From assembly GCF_023336935.1 (NCBI RefSeq), contig NZ_JAMBLR010000002.1:186001-250000 (forward strand): 64,000 nucleotides of DNA, given 5' to 3'. This document shows positions 44,016 to 54,533 of this stretch, in pieces. Position 1 is the stretch's first letter. Every line of letters begins with the position of its first letter. Made by a program: the position numbers and the translations under genes. The notes under the pieces were generated by a model. The model was given only the letters and a program-made list of their open reading frames with translations. It ran no database searches and was not told the origin of the DNA. Source of the stretch: Phascolarctobacterium sp. ET69 (GTDB lineage: Bacteria > Bacillota > Negativicutes > Acidaminococcales > Acidaminococcaceae).

Positions 44016-44574
44016 AAATTTTGTTTGCGTTACGGACAGAAAAATAAGCCGCGCGCCATTTTTGCAGCAGATAGAAACCATCTGCGCATTGTGCCCCAAG
44101 GCACTTATTTTGCGCGAAAAAGATTTAACCGAAGCGGAATACACGCAGCTTGCACAGAAAGTACAGGCAGTTTGCAGAACCTGCGGCGTTAAATTTATTG
44201 TGCATACCTTCTGGCGGGTAGGGCTGGCTCTCGGCGCGGACGGAGTGCACCTGCCGCTAACAGTATGCTCTGCAATGACAGCGGCAGAGCGTTTGCAGGC
44301 AGGGCGCTTTGGCGTTTCCGTACACGGTGCGGAAGAAGCAAAGGCGGCGCTTGCTTTGGGCGCGGCATATTTAACAGCCGGGCATATTTACGCAAGCAGC
44401 TGCAAGCAGGGCTTGCCGCCGCGCGGCCCGGCGTTTTTAAAGGAAATCTGCACGCTGAGCCCGGTGCCTGTTTATGCCATTGGCGGCATCGGGCTTAATA
44501 AGGCGCAGCTTGAAGAAGTGCTGGCATGCGGCGCTGCCGGAGCGTGCGTGCGCAGTGCGTTTATGCGGTTTTAA
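44008..44574 (+). CDS. thiE: Thiamine-phosphate synthase ThiE/TenI family
   Basis: A 188-residue TIM-barrel protein, somewhat shorter than the usual 210. It has LILREKDLTEAEY (phosphate-binding Arg/Lys), FIVHTFW, GVHLPL, SVHGAEEAKAALALGAAYL, GHIYASSCKQGLPPRG and AIGGIG. ThiE joins HMP-PP and thiazole phosphate to thiamin phosphate; some members (TenI) are thiazole tautomerases instead, and the HLPLTV segment in place of the ThiE HLGQ-D pattern keeps that open. Overlaps thiH by 8 bases. Its stop shares bases with the stop of the convergent methyltransferase. Confidence 0.8.
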   Translation: MYKNFVCVTDRKISRAPFLQQIETICALCPKALILREKDLTEAEYTQLAQKVQAVCRTCGVKFIVHTFWRVGLALGADGVHLPLTVCSAMTAAERLQAGRFGVSVHGAEEAKAALALGAAYLTAGHIYASSCKQGLPPRGPAFLKEICTLSPVPVYAIGGIGLNKAQLEEVLACGAAGACVRSAFMRF

Positions 44575-45320
44575 AACTTAACGGCCTTAACGCAGAACAT
44601 GGGCACGGGAATATAAAAAATATCTTCGGCGGCGTAAATGCGGCTGCCTACCGTTGTATCCGTGCTGACGCAGCACAGCCCGGTGCTTTGCAGAAATTCT
44701 TCGTCCCACTGCGGGCGGTTATAGGCGCTGATGTCCAGCATATGGTAAATATTGTGGCATTCGTCCAAAAGCTCCGGCGCAATATCCGCATGGGCGTTTT
44801 TGGCAGGCAGCTTCTGGCTGTGGTGCGCGCGGGCATATTCGGCATCGTAATTTAAAAGCAGGCCGCCCGGTTTAAGTACGCGCAGCCACTCGCAGTAGGC
44901 GGTTTCCGGGTGGGGCAGGTTCCACATTACGTTGCGGCTTATTATAGCGTCAAAACTTGCGTCATCAAAGTCCAGCGCTTCGGCGTCCATAACCATAAAT
45001 TCTGCATTGCTGCGTTCTGCGGCGGCAAGTGCCCTGGCGGCTTCAATCATTTCCGGGGTCAGGTCAATGCCGGTAACGTGGTGCTTCTGCCCCAGCAAAA
45101 TGCCAAAAAAGCCTGCGCCGCAGCCAATGTCCAAAATTTTTAGCCTGCGGTTCTGCGGCAGGTGGCGCGTAATTTCCTGCTGCCATAAAAGCTGTTTTTC
45201 GCTGTGCAGCTCTGCCTTGCGCAGATTGGCAAAGCCTGTGCTGCGTTTTTGCCAGTAGCCTGTTATATATTCTTTTTCGTCTGTGCGGTGGATGATGCTT
45301 GCTGCGGAAATTTCACTCAT
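44571..45320 (-). CDS. Class I SAM-dependent methyltransferase
   Basis: A 249-residue Rossmann-type methyltransferase: motif I ILDIGCGAGFFGILLGQ, GIDLTPEMI, MDAEALDFDDASFDAIISRN and the post-motif WLRVLKPGGLLLNYDAEY. The N-terminus YWQKRSTGFANLRKAEL resembles methyltransferases found next to metal or metallophore transport genes. It lies 12 bases after a NikA-like binding protein on the same strand and shares its attenuated leader, so it probably acts on a compound linked to that uptake. Acceptor unknown. Its stop overlaps that of thiE, with no terminator between. Confidence 0.85.
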   Translation of the reverse strand: MSEISAASIIHRTDEKEYITGYWQKRSTGFANLRKAELHSEKQLLWQQEITRHLPQNRRLKILDIGCGAGFFGILLGQKHHVTGIDLTPEMIEAARALAAAERSNAEFMVMDAEALDFDDASFDAIISRNVMWNLPHPETAYCEWLRVLKPGGLLLNYDAEYARAHHSQKLPAKNAHADIAPELLDECHNIYHMLDISAYNRPQWDEEFLQSTGLCCVSTDTTVGSRIYAAEDIFYIPVPMFCVKAVKF

Positions 45321-45332
45321 AATAATGCTCCT

Positions 45333-46862
45333 TTAATCTATGCTTAAATCTTTGGTAATTTCGTAATAATCGCAGGGGTGGGCGCTAAAACCCTGAACCG
45401 TGCTTTTCATGGCCAGCGTCATTTTTAAATGGGCAATGTAAGCAAAGGCACTGCCGTCAACCAGTTTCTGGCTGATAGCTGCCGCAAGTTCTGTGCGCCT
45501 TTCGGGTCTGAACTCGCTGCCGAGCTGCCCTATGAGGTTTTCGGTATCAGGGTTATAGTAATTGCCGCTGTTGTAGGCGCTTTCCTTCAGCACGTGGGTG
45601 GTAAAATAATACTGCGCGTCACCGGTGGGCGCGGTAACAAAGGCTTTGGCGTAAATATCCCACTCGCCGCGGCGCAGAAAGTCGGCATAACCGTCCGTCG
45701 GGTTAATTTCAAGGCGTATGCCGCTGCCTTTAAGCCAGCTTTGCGCAGCTTCTGCCAAAAGCGGCAGCTCCTGGCGGAAGCTGTAAGTAAGCCAGCGCAG
45801 GGTCAGCGGTTGGCCGTCCTTATCCACATAACCGTCGCCGTCGGTATCTGTCCAGCCTGCTTCGGCAAGCAGCTGGCGTGCGCCTTGGGGGTTATATTCC
45901 GGCGCATGCACTTTAGCGCCGCCAAAAGGCAGGTTCGGCGGAAACGGTCCGGCTGCGGCAATGCCGTTGCCCATCAGCTGCACTCTGGCAAAAGTTTCCT
46001 TGTCGAGGCTCATAACAACGGCGCGCCTTACGCGTTCATCCTGCAGGGCAGGCGTGTTAAAGTTAAAGGCTGCCAAAAACGTGCGCGAGGTATCGGTGCT
46101 GCTGGTTTTATAAGCCGCGCTGTCTTTAAAAAGCGGCAGCGAAGCATAGGGCAGGCCCTGCGCAGCGTCAATTTCGCCGTTTTGCAGCGCCAGTGCCAGC
46201 GTGTTGCCGTCGGTAATGCTGCTGACGATAATTCTGTCTGTTTTCGGCACGCCGCCGTAGTAAGCGGGGTTTTTAACCAGCACAACTTCTTTCGGCGTCA
46301 GGCTTTCTACCATAAAGGGGCCTGTGCCACTTATTTTTGTATCGTCGCCGGTGCCGCGGCTCATGTCAATAATGCAGCCGTAGGGGTCGCACAGGTAGTT
46401 AATCAGCACCGGCACTTTGGCGGCCGATGTAATGGTTACGGTCTGCCCTTCGGCGGTAATGCCCGTTATTTTTAAATCAACCCTGGCGCGGTTGTGGCGG
46501 CTTATTAAATCCTCCAGGCAGGCTTTAACGGCTGCGCCTGTCATTTTGTTGCCGCTGGTAAAGTAAATATTGTCTTTTAAGGTAATTTTAACTGTGTTTT
46601 CGTTAATAAATTCGTACTTTTCGGCCAGCCACGGCTGAGGCTGCATGGCATCGTCAAATTTAAAAAGCGTTTCGCCTACGCCGTAGCGGATGGCGCTCCA
46701 GCCCTGATAGGCTTCGTGCGGGTCCATACCGGCATTTTCGTTGGCAATGCCGTAGGCAGGCGTGCCGTAGCGGAATACCTTTTCGCCGCCAGTGGCAGCG
46801 TTGTTGCCGCAGGCGGATGTTAAAAGCGCGGCGGAAAGTACAAGCAAAGCTAAAAATTTCAT
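45333..46862 (-). CDS. ABC substrate-binding lipoprotein, peptide/nickel (NikA/DppA) type
   Basis: A 509-residue SBP_bac_5 protein. N-terminal lipoprotein signal with cysteine in LLTSAC (residue about 18), then GMDPHEAYQGWSAIRYGVGETL, LKDNIYFTSGNKMTGAAVKACLEDLI, GTGPFMVES and ALQDERVRRAVVMSLDKE in the usual order. Family members deliver peptides, nickel or metal chelates to ABC permeases; no permease genes lie here, so it must use one encoded elsewhere. ATG 46862 with GGGTGA is chosen over a TTG 12 bases before. Transcribed from 47006-47036 through a leader containing a terminator (46873-46930), so expression is probably controlled by attenuation. The next gene is a methyltransferase. Confidence 0.88.
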   Translation of the reverse strand: MKFLALLVLSAALLTSACGNNAATGGEKVFRYGTPAYGIANENAGMDPHEAYQGWSAIRYGVGETLFKFDDAMQPQPWLAEKYEFINENTVKITLKDNIYFTSGNKMTGAAVKACLEDLISRHNRARVDLKITGITAEGQTVTITSAAKVPVLINYLCDPYGCIIDMSRGTGDDTKISGTGPFMVESLTPKEVVLVKNPAYYGGVPKTDRIIVSSITDGNTLALALQNGEIDAAQGLPYASLPLFKDSAAYKTSSTDTSRTFLAAFNFNTPALQDERVRRAVVMSLDKETFARVQLMGNGIAAAGPFPPNLPFGGAKVHAPEYNPQGARQLLAEAGWTDTDGDGYVDKDGQPLTLRWLTYSFRQELPLLAEAAQSWLKGSGIRLEINPTDGYADFLRRGEWDIYAKAFVTAPTGDAQYYFTTHVLKESAYNSGNYYNPDTENLIGQLGSEFRPERRTELAAAISQKLVDGSAFAYIAHLKMTLAMKSTVQGFSAHPCDYYEITKDLSID

Positions 46863-46872
46863 ACAATCACCC

Positions 46873-46930
46873 AAATAAAAAAGCCATGAAGAAACTGCCG
46901 CTTATCGAAGCGGTTACAGCCTTCATGGCT
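46873..46930 (-). terminator. Attenuator hairpin in the leader of the binding-protein operon
   Basis: AGCCATGAAG/CTTCATGGCT outer arms with an inner CTGCCGCTT/AAGCGGTTACAG stem; read on the minus strand it ends in TTTTTTATTT and lies immediately before the ribosome site of the binding-protein gene. A terminator here would block the gene it precedes, so it should be conditional. Confidence 0.85.
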
Positions 46931-46959
46931 TTGGTTTATGTTTTAAAAGAATAATTTTA

Positions 46960-47000
46960 ACAGCTGCTCCGGCAGCCCGGCGGTTGCTCCTGCAACCTGT
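46960..47000 (-). promoter_or_regulatory. Leader RNA element with twin GGA-loop hairpins (riboswitch-like)
   Basis: On the minus strand the first transcribed bases form a compact three-part structure: closing arms ACAG/CTGT, hairpin 1 GGTTGC-AGGA-GCAACC and hairpin 2 GCTGC-CGGA-GCAGC joined by GCCGG. It lies between the promoter and the attenuator of the binding-protein/methyltransferase operon. I do not recognise it as a known riboswitch class. It could be a metabolite sensor or a protein-binding site (CsrA prefers GGA in hairpin loops). Confidence 0.5.
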
Positions 47001-47005
47001 AATTT

Positions 47006-47036
47006 ATTATAAAACTTAAAGCGGACTCTATGTCAA
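47006..47036 (-). promoter_or_regulatory. Promoter of the binding-protein/methyltransferase operon
   Basis: TTGACA, 19 bases, TATAAT on the minus strand (18 if TTATAA is used). The -35 box overlaps the end of the YczE-like gene. The leader before the first start codon is about 140 bases. Confidence 0.65.
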
Positions 47037-47692
47037 GCCCTGCTGCTTAAAAAAGAAACAAATTTTACGTGTTTATCCATGTATTCGCCAATGCTGCCAA
47101 TAACTTTGCCCATGGTAAAGGCGGCAAGTATTGTGCCGAAGCCCAGCCCGTCCACACGGCCCAGAAAGAAAAAGGTCATGGCGGCGGTAATGGCAAGGCA
47201 GATAACGTCAAAACCTATTTTAATGCGCGCATAGCTCCAGCCGGTAATGGCGGCAAGCTCGCGCGGAAAAAGGTCGGTTGGTATAATTGGCAGCTGGCAG
47301 CGGTTGGCAAGCGCCACGCCAAAGCAAATAACAATGTAGCTGATGATAAAATAAATAATATCAAGCGTCAGGCTCTGCGGCAGCTGCTTAATCCACATTT
47401 CGTGCACGTCAATCATGGCGCTGAAGGCCGAGCCGACAACGAAACTGAACAGGTATACCGGCACAAAGCGTTTGCTTAAAAGCATCAGGCTGAGCACCAG
47501 CGAAACCTGAAAAACCTCCGTCCACGCGCCGAGCGTTATAACCGGCAGCACATCGGCAAAAGCGTAAGGCACACTGGAAATTGCCGAAATGCCGGAACCG
47601 GAATGCAGCATTAAAACAACGCCCAGGCTGTTGATGATAATGACCAGAAGCAGCGACAGTTCGCCGCGGACGGTAAGTTTGTTTTCCTGCAT
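47033..47692 (-). CDS. YczE/YitT-like integral membrane protein (DUF6198 type)
   Basis: A 219-residue protein with about six hydrophobic segments. LGVVLMLHSGSGISAISSVPYAF, FGVALANRCQLPIIPTDLFPREL and GFDVICLAITAAM are typical of the YczE group, uncharacterised membrane proteins of Firmicutes. GGGGA precedes the ATG at 6-base spacing. Not obviously linked in function to its neighbours. Confidence 0.8.
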   Translation of the reverse strand: MQENKLTVRGELSLLLVIIINSLGVVLMLHSGSGISAISSVPYAFADVLPVITLGAWTEVFQVSLVLSLMLLSKRFVPVYLFSFVVGSAFSAMIDVHEMWIKQLPQSLTLDIIYFIISYIVICFGVALANRCQLPIIPTDLFPRELAAITGWSYARIKIGFDVICLAITAAMTFFFLGRVDGLGFGTILAAFTMGKVIGSIGEYMDKHVKFVSFLSSRA

Positions 47693-47808
47693 AAAAAATC
47701 CCCATCAAAACAAAAATACATTATATAATTATAAAACTCTGCCTTGCTCAGCGCAAGAAGTGAATTGCCGGTCAGTAAAATTTTGCGGGAATTTAACACG
47801 GTGAGTTA

Positions 47809-49023
47809 TCAGTTAAAGGTTTCTTTGGTTAAAAAATTGCGGATATTGCAGTGCTTTATGCCGTTACGGCTCATATCAAATTCATCAAGCGACACTACAT
47901 ATTTGGGGAAATTATCATTCACATTATCATAAACGTCAAACTCCCGCTCAATAGTTTCCTGCGAAGCCAGCAGGTAACAAACCTGAACATAAATTTTTTC
48001 ACCGTGTTTTTCGGCAATAAAATCAATTTCTAAATTGCCGGTTTTGCCAACGGTAACATTATAGCCGCGCCGCAAAAGTTCCATAAACACAATGTTTTCC
48101 AAAATCAAATTAATATCGCGCATATTGCCGCCAAAAACGGCTTCACGCACACCGTGGTCGGCAATATAGTATTTTTCGGAAGAAGCAAGTATTTGTTTCC
48201 CTTGTAAATCCTGCCTTTTTACCGGATAGAACAAATAGGCATCAGTGCAGTGCCTGATATAGTTAAGAATGGTTTCCGGCGCGACATTGCGTTTTTCGCT
48301 TTTAAAAAATTTAGAGATGGACGTTGCTGAAAAGGTAGTGCCTACATTAGCAATAATATAAGAAAGAATGCGTTCCAATAAATCAACATCGCGTATTTTA
48401 TTGCGCTTTACAATATCTTTTAACTGTACTGAATTGAATACATCCGTTAAATATTGGCGGCACGGTTCTTCGGCATAGCGCAGGTTGGCAAGGTATGGCA
48501 TGCCGCCGAACAGCAGATATTTTTGAAAACATTCCTGCGGCTGCGCACCGGGGAAAATCCCCTTATAAAGTTCGGTAAATTCTGAGAAAGAAAAGGGGTA
48601 AATGGTAAATTCTACATAACGCCCGCCAAGATTGGTGGCAAGTTCGCCGGAAAGCAGTTTGGCATTAGAGCCTGTAATGTAAATATCACAGTCAAATTCT
48701 ACCCGGAAAGAGTTAATGCATTTTTCCCAGTCTGCAACTTCCTGTATTTCATCAAAAAATAAGTACACCTTGCCGCTGATATTCTGTGCCCGCATGATTA
48801 TTTCATCGTGCAAAGCTTTAGCCGTCAGCAAATGGGCATAGCGCATATCTTCAAAATTAATGGAGATAATGTTGGCTTCTGGCACGCCGCTGTTTTTTAA
48901 TTCTTCTTTTATGAGTTCAAGCATTACAGATTTACCGCAGCGGCGGATACCTGTCATAACTTTTACTAATTCACTGCCGATAAATGGGCGTATGCGGCGC
49001 ATATAGGTTTCGCGTTTAATCAT
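47809..49023 (-). CDS. AAA_14/DUF4143 ATP-binding protein
   Basis: A 404-residue ATPase of the AAA_14-DUF4143 type. N-terminal Walker A in GIRRCGKSVML, Walker B in YLFFDEIQEV, sensor-like ITGSNAKLLS, then a winged-helix region (about 225-290) and a C-terminal restriction-endonuclease-like domain with LEIDFIAEK and YVQVCYLL (D-x-QVCY nuclease-like core). Many strains carry several such genes, often strain-variable; function is unknown. Strong AAGGAGG site. Three palindromic operators lie upstream at 49064-49168, so expression is tightly controlled. Confidence 0.88.
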   Translation of the reverse strand: MIKRETYMRRIRPFIGSELVKVMTGIRRCGKSVMLELIKEELKNSGVPEANIISINFEDMRYAHLLTAKALHDEIIMRAQNISGKVYLFFDEIQEVADWEKCINSFRVEFDCDIYITGSNAKLLSGELATNLGGRYVEFTIYPFSFSEFTELYKGIFPGAQPQECFQKYLLFGGMPYLANLRYAEEPCRQYLTDVFNSVQLKDIVKRNKIRDVDLLERILSYIIANVGTTFSATSISKFFKSEKRNVAPETILNYIRHCTDAYLFYPVKRQDLQGKQILASSEKYYIADHGVREAVFGGNMRDINLILENIVFMELLRRGYNVTVGKTGNLEIDFIAEKHGEKIYVQVCYLLASQETIEREFDVYDNVNDNFPKYVVSLDEFDMSRNGIKHCNIRNFLTKETFN

Positions 49024-49063
49024 CGTCAGCGCCTCCTTATGTTTATTTTATTTCTATGATTAG

Positions 49064-49168
49064 TTTATCACAGTCATAACTGATAAACAACGCTGAAAAT
49101 ATAATTTTATCAGTTATAACTTACAAAATGCGTAAAATTATCAATCTTATCAGTTATAACTGATGAAA
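49064..49168. promoter_or_regulatory. Three palindromic operators spaced exactly 40 bp
   Basis: Variants of TTATCAGTTATAACTGATAA occur with cores at 49071-49080, 49111-49120 and 49151-49160. The outer two keep both half-sites nearly intact; the middle one has a decayed right arm (ACTTACAA). They lie 41-145 bases before the DUF4143 ATPase gene on one side and over 130 bases before pcrA on the other, so the ATPase is the more likely target. Confidence 0.75.
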
Positions 49169-49305
49169 TTTTAAAAGAATGCCTGCGAAAATTACATTAA
49201 AGATTTACGGCAAAGCGGCAGGAAAATTTCAGGAAGGGGAGAATAATAATAAAGTTATGCTGGTATAGAATGAATGTTTTTAGTTAGTGTTTTATGGAGG
49301 AAAGA

Positions 49306-51537
49306 ATGACTGTTGATTGTACTTACGGACTGAATCCGCAGCAGGCGGAAGCTGTTATTAATACCGAAGGGCCGATGCTGATTATGGCAGGCGCAGGCAG
49401 CGGCAAAACAAAAGTGCTTACCTGCCGCGTGGCCAACCTTTTGCAAAAGGGCGTGCGCCCGTACCGCATTTTGGCAATTACCTTTACCAACAAGGCTGCC
49501 GCCGAAATGCGCGAGCGCGTAAACAATATGAGCGGCCCGGCTGCCAAGGATGTGTGGCTGTTTACCTTCCACGCTTTCTGCGCACGCTTTTTGCGTATGG
49601 AAATAGATAAGCTGCCCGGGTACGGCGGCAATTTTGCCATTTATGATACAGCCGACAGCCAGAACCTGATTAAGCAGATTTTAAAGGAAATGAACCTTGA
49701 CGATAAACGCTTTCAGCCTTCGGGCATTTTGTCGCGCATCAGCAATGCCAAAAACGCCTTGCAGGACGCAGCGTCTTTTGCACGCCAGGCAGGCGATTTT
49801 TACGAGCAGAAAGTGGCGGATATTTACAGCCGTTACGAGCAGAAATTGCAGTTAAACAACGCGCTTGATTTTGACGACCTTTTAATGCTTTCCATTAAAC
49901 TTTTGCAGGAAAACAAAGAAGTGCGCGAAAAATATCAGGACCGTTTTGATTATCTTTTGGTGGACGAGTATCAGGATACCAACCATGCACAGTACCTTTT
50001 AACAAAGTTTCTGGCTGCCAAGCACCGCAATATATGCGTTGTGGGTGATGCCGACCAGAGCATTTACGGCTGGCGCGGTGCCGATATTCAAAACATTCTG
50101 GACTTTGAAAAAGATTACCCCGACGCCAAAGTAATTAAGCTGGAACAGAACTACCGCAGCACGCAGATTATTCTGGACGCTGCCAACGCAGTTATAGAAA
50201 ACAATACCGGCCGCAAGCCGAAAAATTTGTGGACGGAAAATAAAAGCGGCGCCGATATTATTTATTTTCAGGCGGTGGACGAGCGCGATGAGGCACGCTT
50301 TGTAATTGAGCAGCTGCAGAATTTGCAGCGCACCGAAAATAAAAAACTGGGCGATATGGTAATTTTGTACCGTACCAACACTCAGAGCCGTATTTTTGAA
50401 GAAATGCTGATTAAAAGCGGCATCAGCTACAATATGGTAGGCGGGCTTAAATTCTACGAGCGCAAGGAAATTAAAGACATCATTGCCTATCTGCGCGTAA
50501 TTTTTAACCCGGCCGATTCGCTGAGCCTGCTGCGCATTATCAACGTGCCGAAGCGCGGTATTGGCGACGCTTCGCTGGCAAAAATTCAGGCTTATGCCGC
50601 TGCCAACAATGTAAGTTTGTTTGAGGCTGTTTCCAATGCGGCGGCAATTGACGGTTTAAGCAGCCGCTTTGTAAGCAAGCTGGACGATTTGGCAGGCATT
50701 ATTTTTGAACTGATGAATCTTGCTAATGAAGCGCCGGTTGAAGATTTGATTGACCGCGTGCTGCGCGATACCGGCTATCTTGAAGAACTGGAGAACGAGC
50801 GTACGCCGCAGGCGCAGAGCCGTATTGACAACCTGCACGAATTGATCAGCGTGGCGCAGGAATTTGCGGCATCCGAAGAAGAAAATAATCTGGAAAACTT
50901 TTTGGCGCATGTTGCGCTGGTAAGCGATATTGACGATACGGAACTGGGCGAGGACGCCATTACCTTAATGACGCTGCATTCTTCCAAGGGGCTGGAGTTT
51001 CCGGTAGTGTTCCTTGTGGGCATGGAAGAAGGGCTGTTCCCGCATGCGCGCACGCTGATGGACGAAACGGAAATTGAAGAAGAACGCCGCCTGTGCTATG
51101 TAGGCATTACGCGCGCCAAAGAAAAACTGTTTTTAAGCAGCACCAAAATGCGCACCATTTACGGCAACACGGTAACTTATCCGCCTTCCCGCTTTTTGCA
51201 GGAAATTCCCGCGCGTTTGGTGAAAACCATTAAAAGGCAGGAACGTTTCAGCGCGCTGGAGAACTTTAAACAGGTAAGCGAAAAATACAGCGCAAGGCCG
51301 CAGAAGCCTGCAAGCACTTTTAACCCGCACAGTTTTATGCCGCAAAAACCGGCTGCCGCCGCAGGAGGCACGGGCACGCGCTTTAACACCGGCGATAGGG
51401 TAAGCCACAGCAAATGGGGCGAAGGCATGGTTGTAAGCGTTAAAGACAGTCCGGACGGGCAGGAAGTAAAGGTTGCCTTTGCCGGTGCCGGTGTGCGCAG
51501 CCTGCTTACCAAATATGCGGTGCTGAAAAAATTGTAA
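49306..51537 (+). CDS. pcrA: ATP-dependent DNA helicase PcrA (UvrD family)
   Basis: A 743-residue superfamily 1A helicase. Walker A in AGAGSGKTKVL, motif Ia FTNKAAAEM, motif II DEYQDTN, motif III GDADQSIYGWRGAD, motif IV YRSTQIILDAAN, motif V LMTLHSSKGLEFPVVF, and motif VI YVGITRAKEKL. The C-terminal tail ends in NTGDRVSHSKWGEGMVVSV, the Tudor-like domain of PcrA. Roles are nucleotide excision repair and removal of protein-DNA and RecA complexes. An ATG at 49294 is in frame, but GGAGG falls between it and ATG 49306. Followed by ligA after 19 bases, a common Firmicutes order. Confidence 0.96.
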   Translation: MTVDCTYGLNPQQAEAVINTEGPMLIMAGAGSGKTKVLTCRVANLLQKGVRPYRILAITFTNKAAAEMRERVNNMSGPAAKDVWLFTFHAFCARFLRMEIDKLPGYGGNFAIYDTADSQNLIKQILKEMNLDDKRFQPSGILSRISNAKNALQDAASFARQAGDFYEQKVADIYSRYEQKLQLNNALDFDDLLMLSIKLLQENKEVREKYQDRFDYLLVDEYQDTNHAQYLLTKFLAAKHRNICVVGDADQSIYGWRGADIQNILDFEKDYPDAKVIKLEQNYRSTQIILDAANAVIENNTGRKPKNLWTENKSGADIIYFQAVDERDEARFVIEQLQNLQRTENKKLGDMVILYRTNTQSRIFEEMLIKSGISYNMVGGLKFYERKEIKDIIAYLRVIFNPADSLSLLRIINVPKRGIGDASLAKIQAYAAANNVSLFEAVSNAAAIDGLSSRFVSKLDDLAGIIFELMNLANEAPVEDLIDRVLRDTGYLEELENERTPQAQSRIDNLHELISVAQEFAASEEENNLENFLAHVALVSDIDDTELGEDAITLMTLHSSKGLEFPVVFLVGMEEGLFPHARTLMDETEIEEERRLCYVGITRAKEKLFLSSTKMRTIYGNTVTYPPSRFLQEIPARLVKTIKRQERFSALENFKQVSEKYSARPQKPASTFNPHSFMPQKPAAAAGGTGTRFNTGDRVSHSKWGEGMVVSVKDSPDGQEVKVAFAGAGVRSLLTKYAVLKKL

Positions 51538-51544
51538 GTTTTAA

Positions 51545-53653
<2,109 letters not shown>

Positions 53654-53665
53654 AGCGGTGATATT

Positions 53666-54352
53666 ATGAAGATATTTTATAAATTTTTAGCTGTTGCGGC
53701 AGTGCTTTTGTGCTTTGCAGGTACGGCGCTGGCGGCAGAAAAAGAAGTAAGCAGCATTGACGCTATCGATATGGGCGTTGCCGATACCGGCGAGACGCAT
53801 TTTACCAACACCGATGCTGAGATTACCGAATGCACGCAGCCCTATACCGTGGCTGTGCTGCCGTATGTTGATGTATCCGGCCTTGAAGGGCGCAGCCGCG
53901 AAATGGCGGTGAACGCCGTTAAAGAAGCGCTGGAAACCAAATACCCCGGCAAAAAGAAAAGCGTTACAAAAATCATAGGCAATAACGCCGTGCAGAAGGC
54001 GCTTTTGGCGCATCCGTTTGAAAACGCCGAAGTGCCGACGCTTGAAGAACTTGTTGCCGTTGGCAAAGCCTGCGGTGCGGACAGGGTGCTGTTTATCAGC
54101 CTGCTGCCGGTGCGCGAAAAGGAAACCGGCTTTATGGTTATTGTAGGCTCGCAAACCTACAGCGCCGTGGTAACGATGAAATTAAAATGCGTTGATGTTA
54201 ACGAAGAACGCTTTTTGTTTAACCAGAACGTGGAAAGCATCGGCTCGTCCAGCTCCATTAACTTCTGGAAAATCGGCGAACCGAGCCGAGCCAAAGCTGT
54301 TAAACGCGGCGTTGAGGACTGCATGCGCAACTTTTTAACGTCATTTGAATAA
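53666..54352 (+). CDS. Secreted protein of unknown function, CsgG-like fold suspected
   Basis: A 228-residue exported protein with a clear signal peptide (cleavage near ALA-A, residue 23). The mature part has VAVLPYVDVSG, EMAVNAVKEALETKYPG, LVAVGKACGADRVLFISLLPV and VTMKLKCVDVNEERFLF. This order (VAVLP strand, helix, then a GADRVLF strand) resembles the N-terminal fold shared by CsgG and other periplasmic lipoproteins, but no lipobox is present and the family is not recognised. It starts 12 bases after ligA and ends before a terminator, so it belongs to the pcrA-ligA transcript. Confidence 0.75.
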   Translation: MKIFYKFLAVAAVLLCFAGTALAAEKEVSSIDAIDMGVADTGETHFTNTDAEITECTQPYTVAVLPYVDVSGLEGRSREMAVNAVKEALETKYPGKKKSVTKIIGNNAVQKALLAHPFENAEVPTLEELVAVGKACGADRVLFISLLPVREKETGFMVIVGSQTYSAVVTMKLKCVDVNEERFLFNQNVESIGSSSSINFWKIGEPSRAKAVKRGVEDCMRNFLTSFE

Positions 54353-54358
54353 ACAATC

Positions 54359-54390
54359 TGCCTCCGTAAAGGTTTTGCGGGGGCATTTTT
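54359..54390 (+). terminator. Terminator of the pcrA-ligA operon
   Basis: TGCCTCCG pairs with CGGGGGCA (one wobble pair) around 11 bases and is followed by TTTTT. Confidence 0.85.
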
Positions 54391-54454
54391 GCTGTTTGGC
54401 AGCATTAAGCATTTATTTTACGCAATTTTATTTAGCTAAGGCTTACCAAAATAC

Positions 54455-54483
54455 TGCACAAGACTGGTACTGTGTGGTATAAT
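54455..54483 (+). promoter_or_regulatory. Promoter of gatCAB
   Basis: TGCACA, 17 bases, TATAAT, with the start codon of gatC 51 bases further on. Confidence 0.6.
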
Positions 54484-54533
54484 AAAACAGGTTATTGATA
54501 AAATTCATCATAAATTTTTTAGGAGGCGTACTA

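Noticed and set aside
45429-46475. A 348-codon open frame antisense to the substrate-binding protein gene
   Set aside because: The binding protein has clear family motifs and a lipoprotein signal. The antisense frame is low-complexity Ala/Arg/Val/Gly.
46960-47000. Guanidine-II (mini-ykkC) riboswitch
   Set aside because: Two tandem hairpins are present, but the loops are AGGA and CGGA and not the required ACGR, and the downstream genes do not fit.
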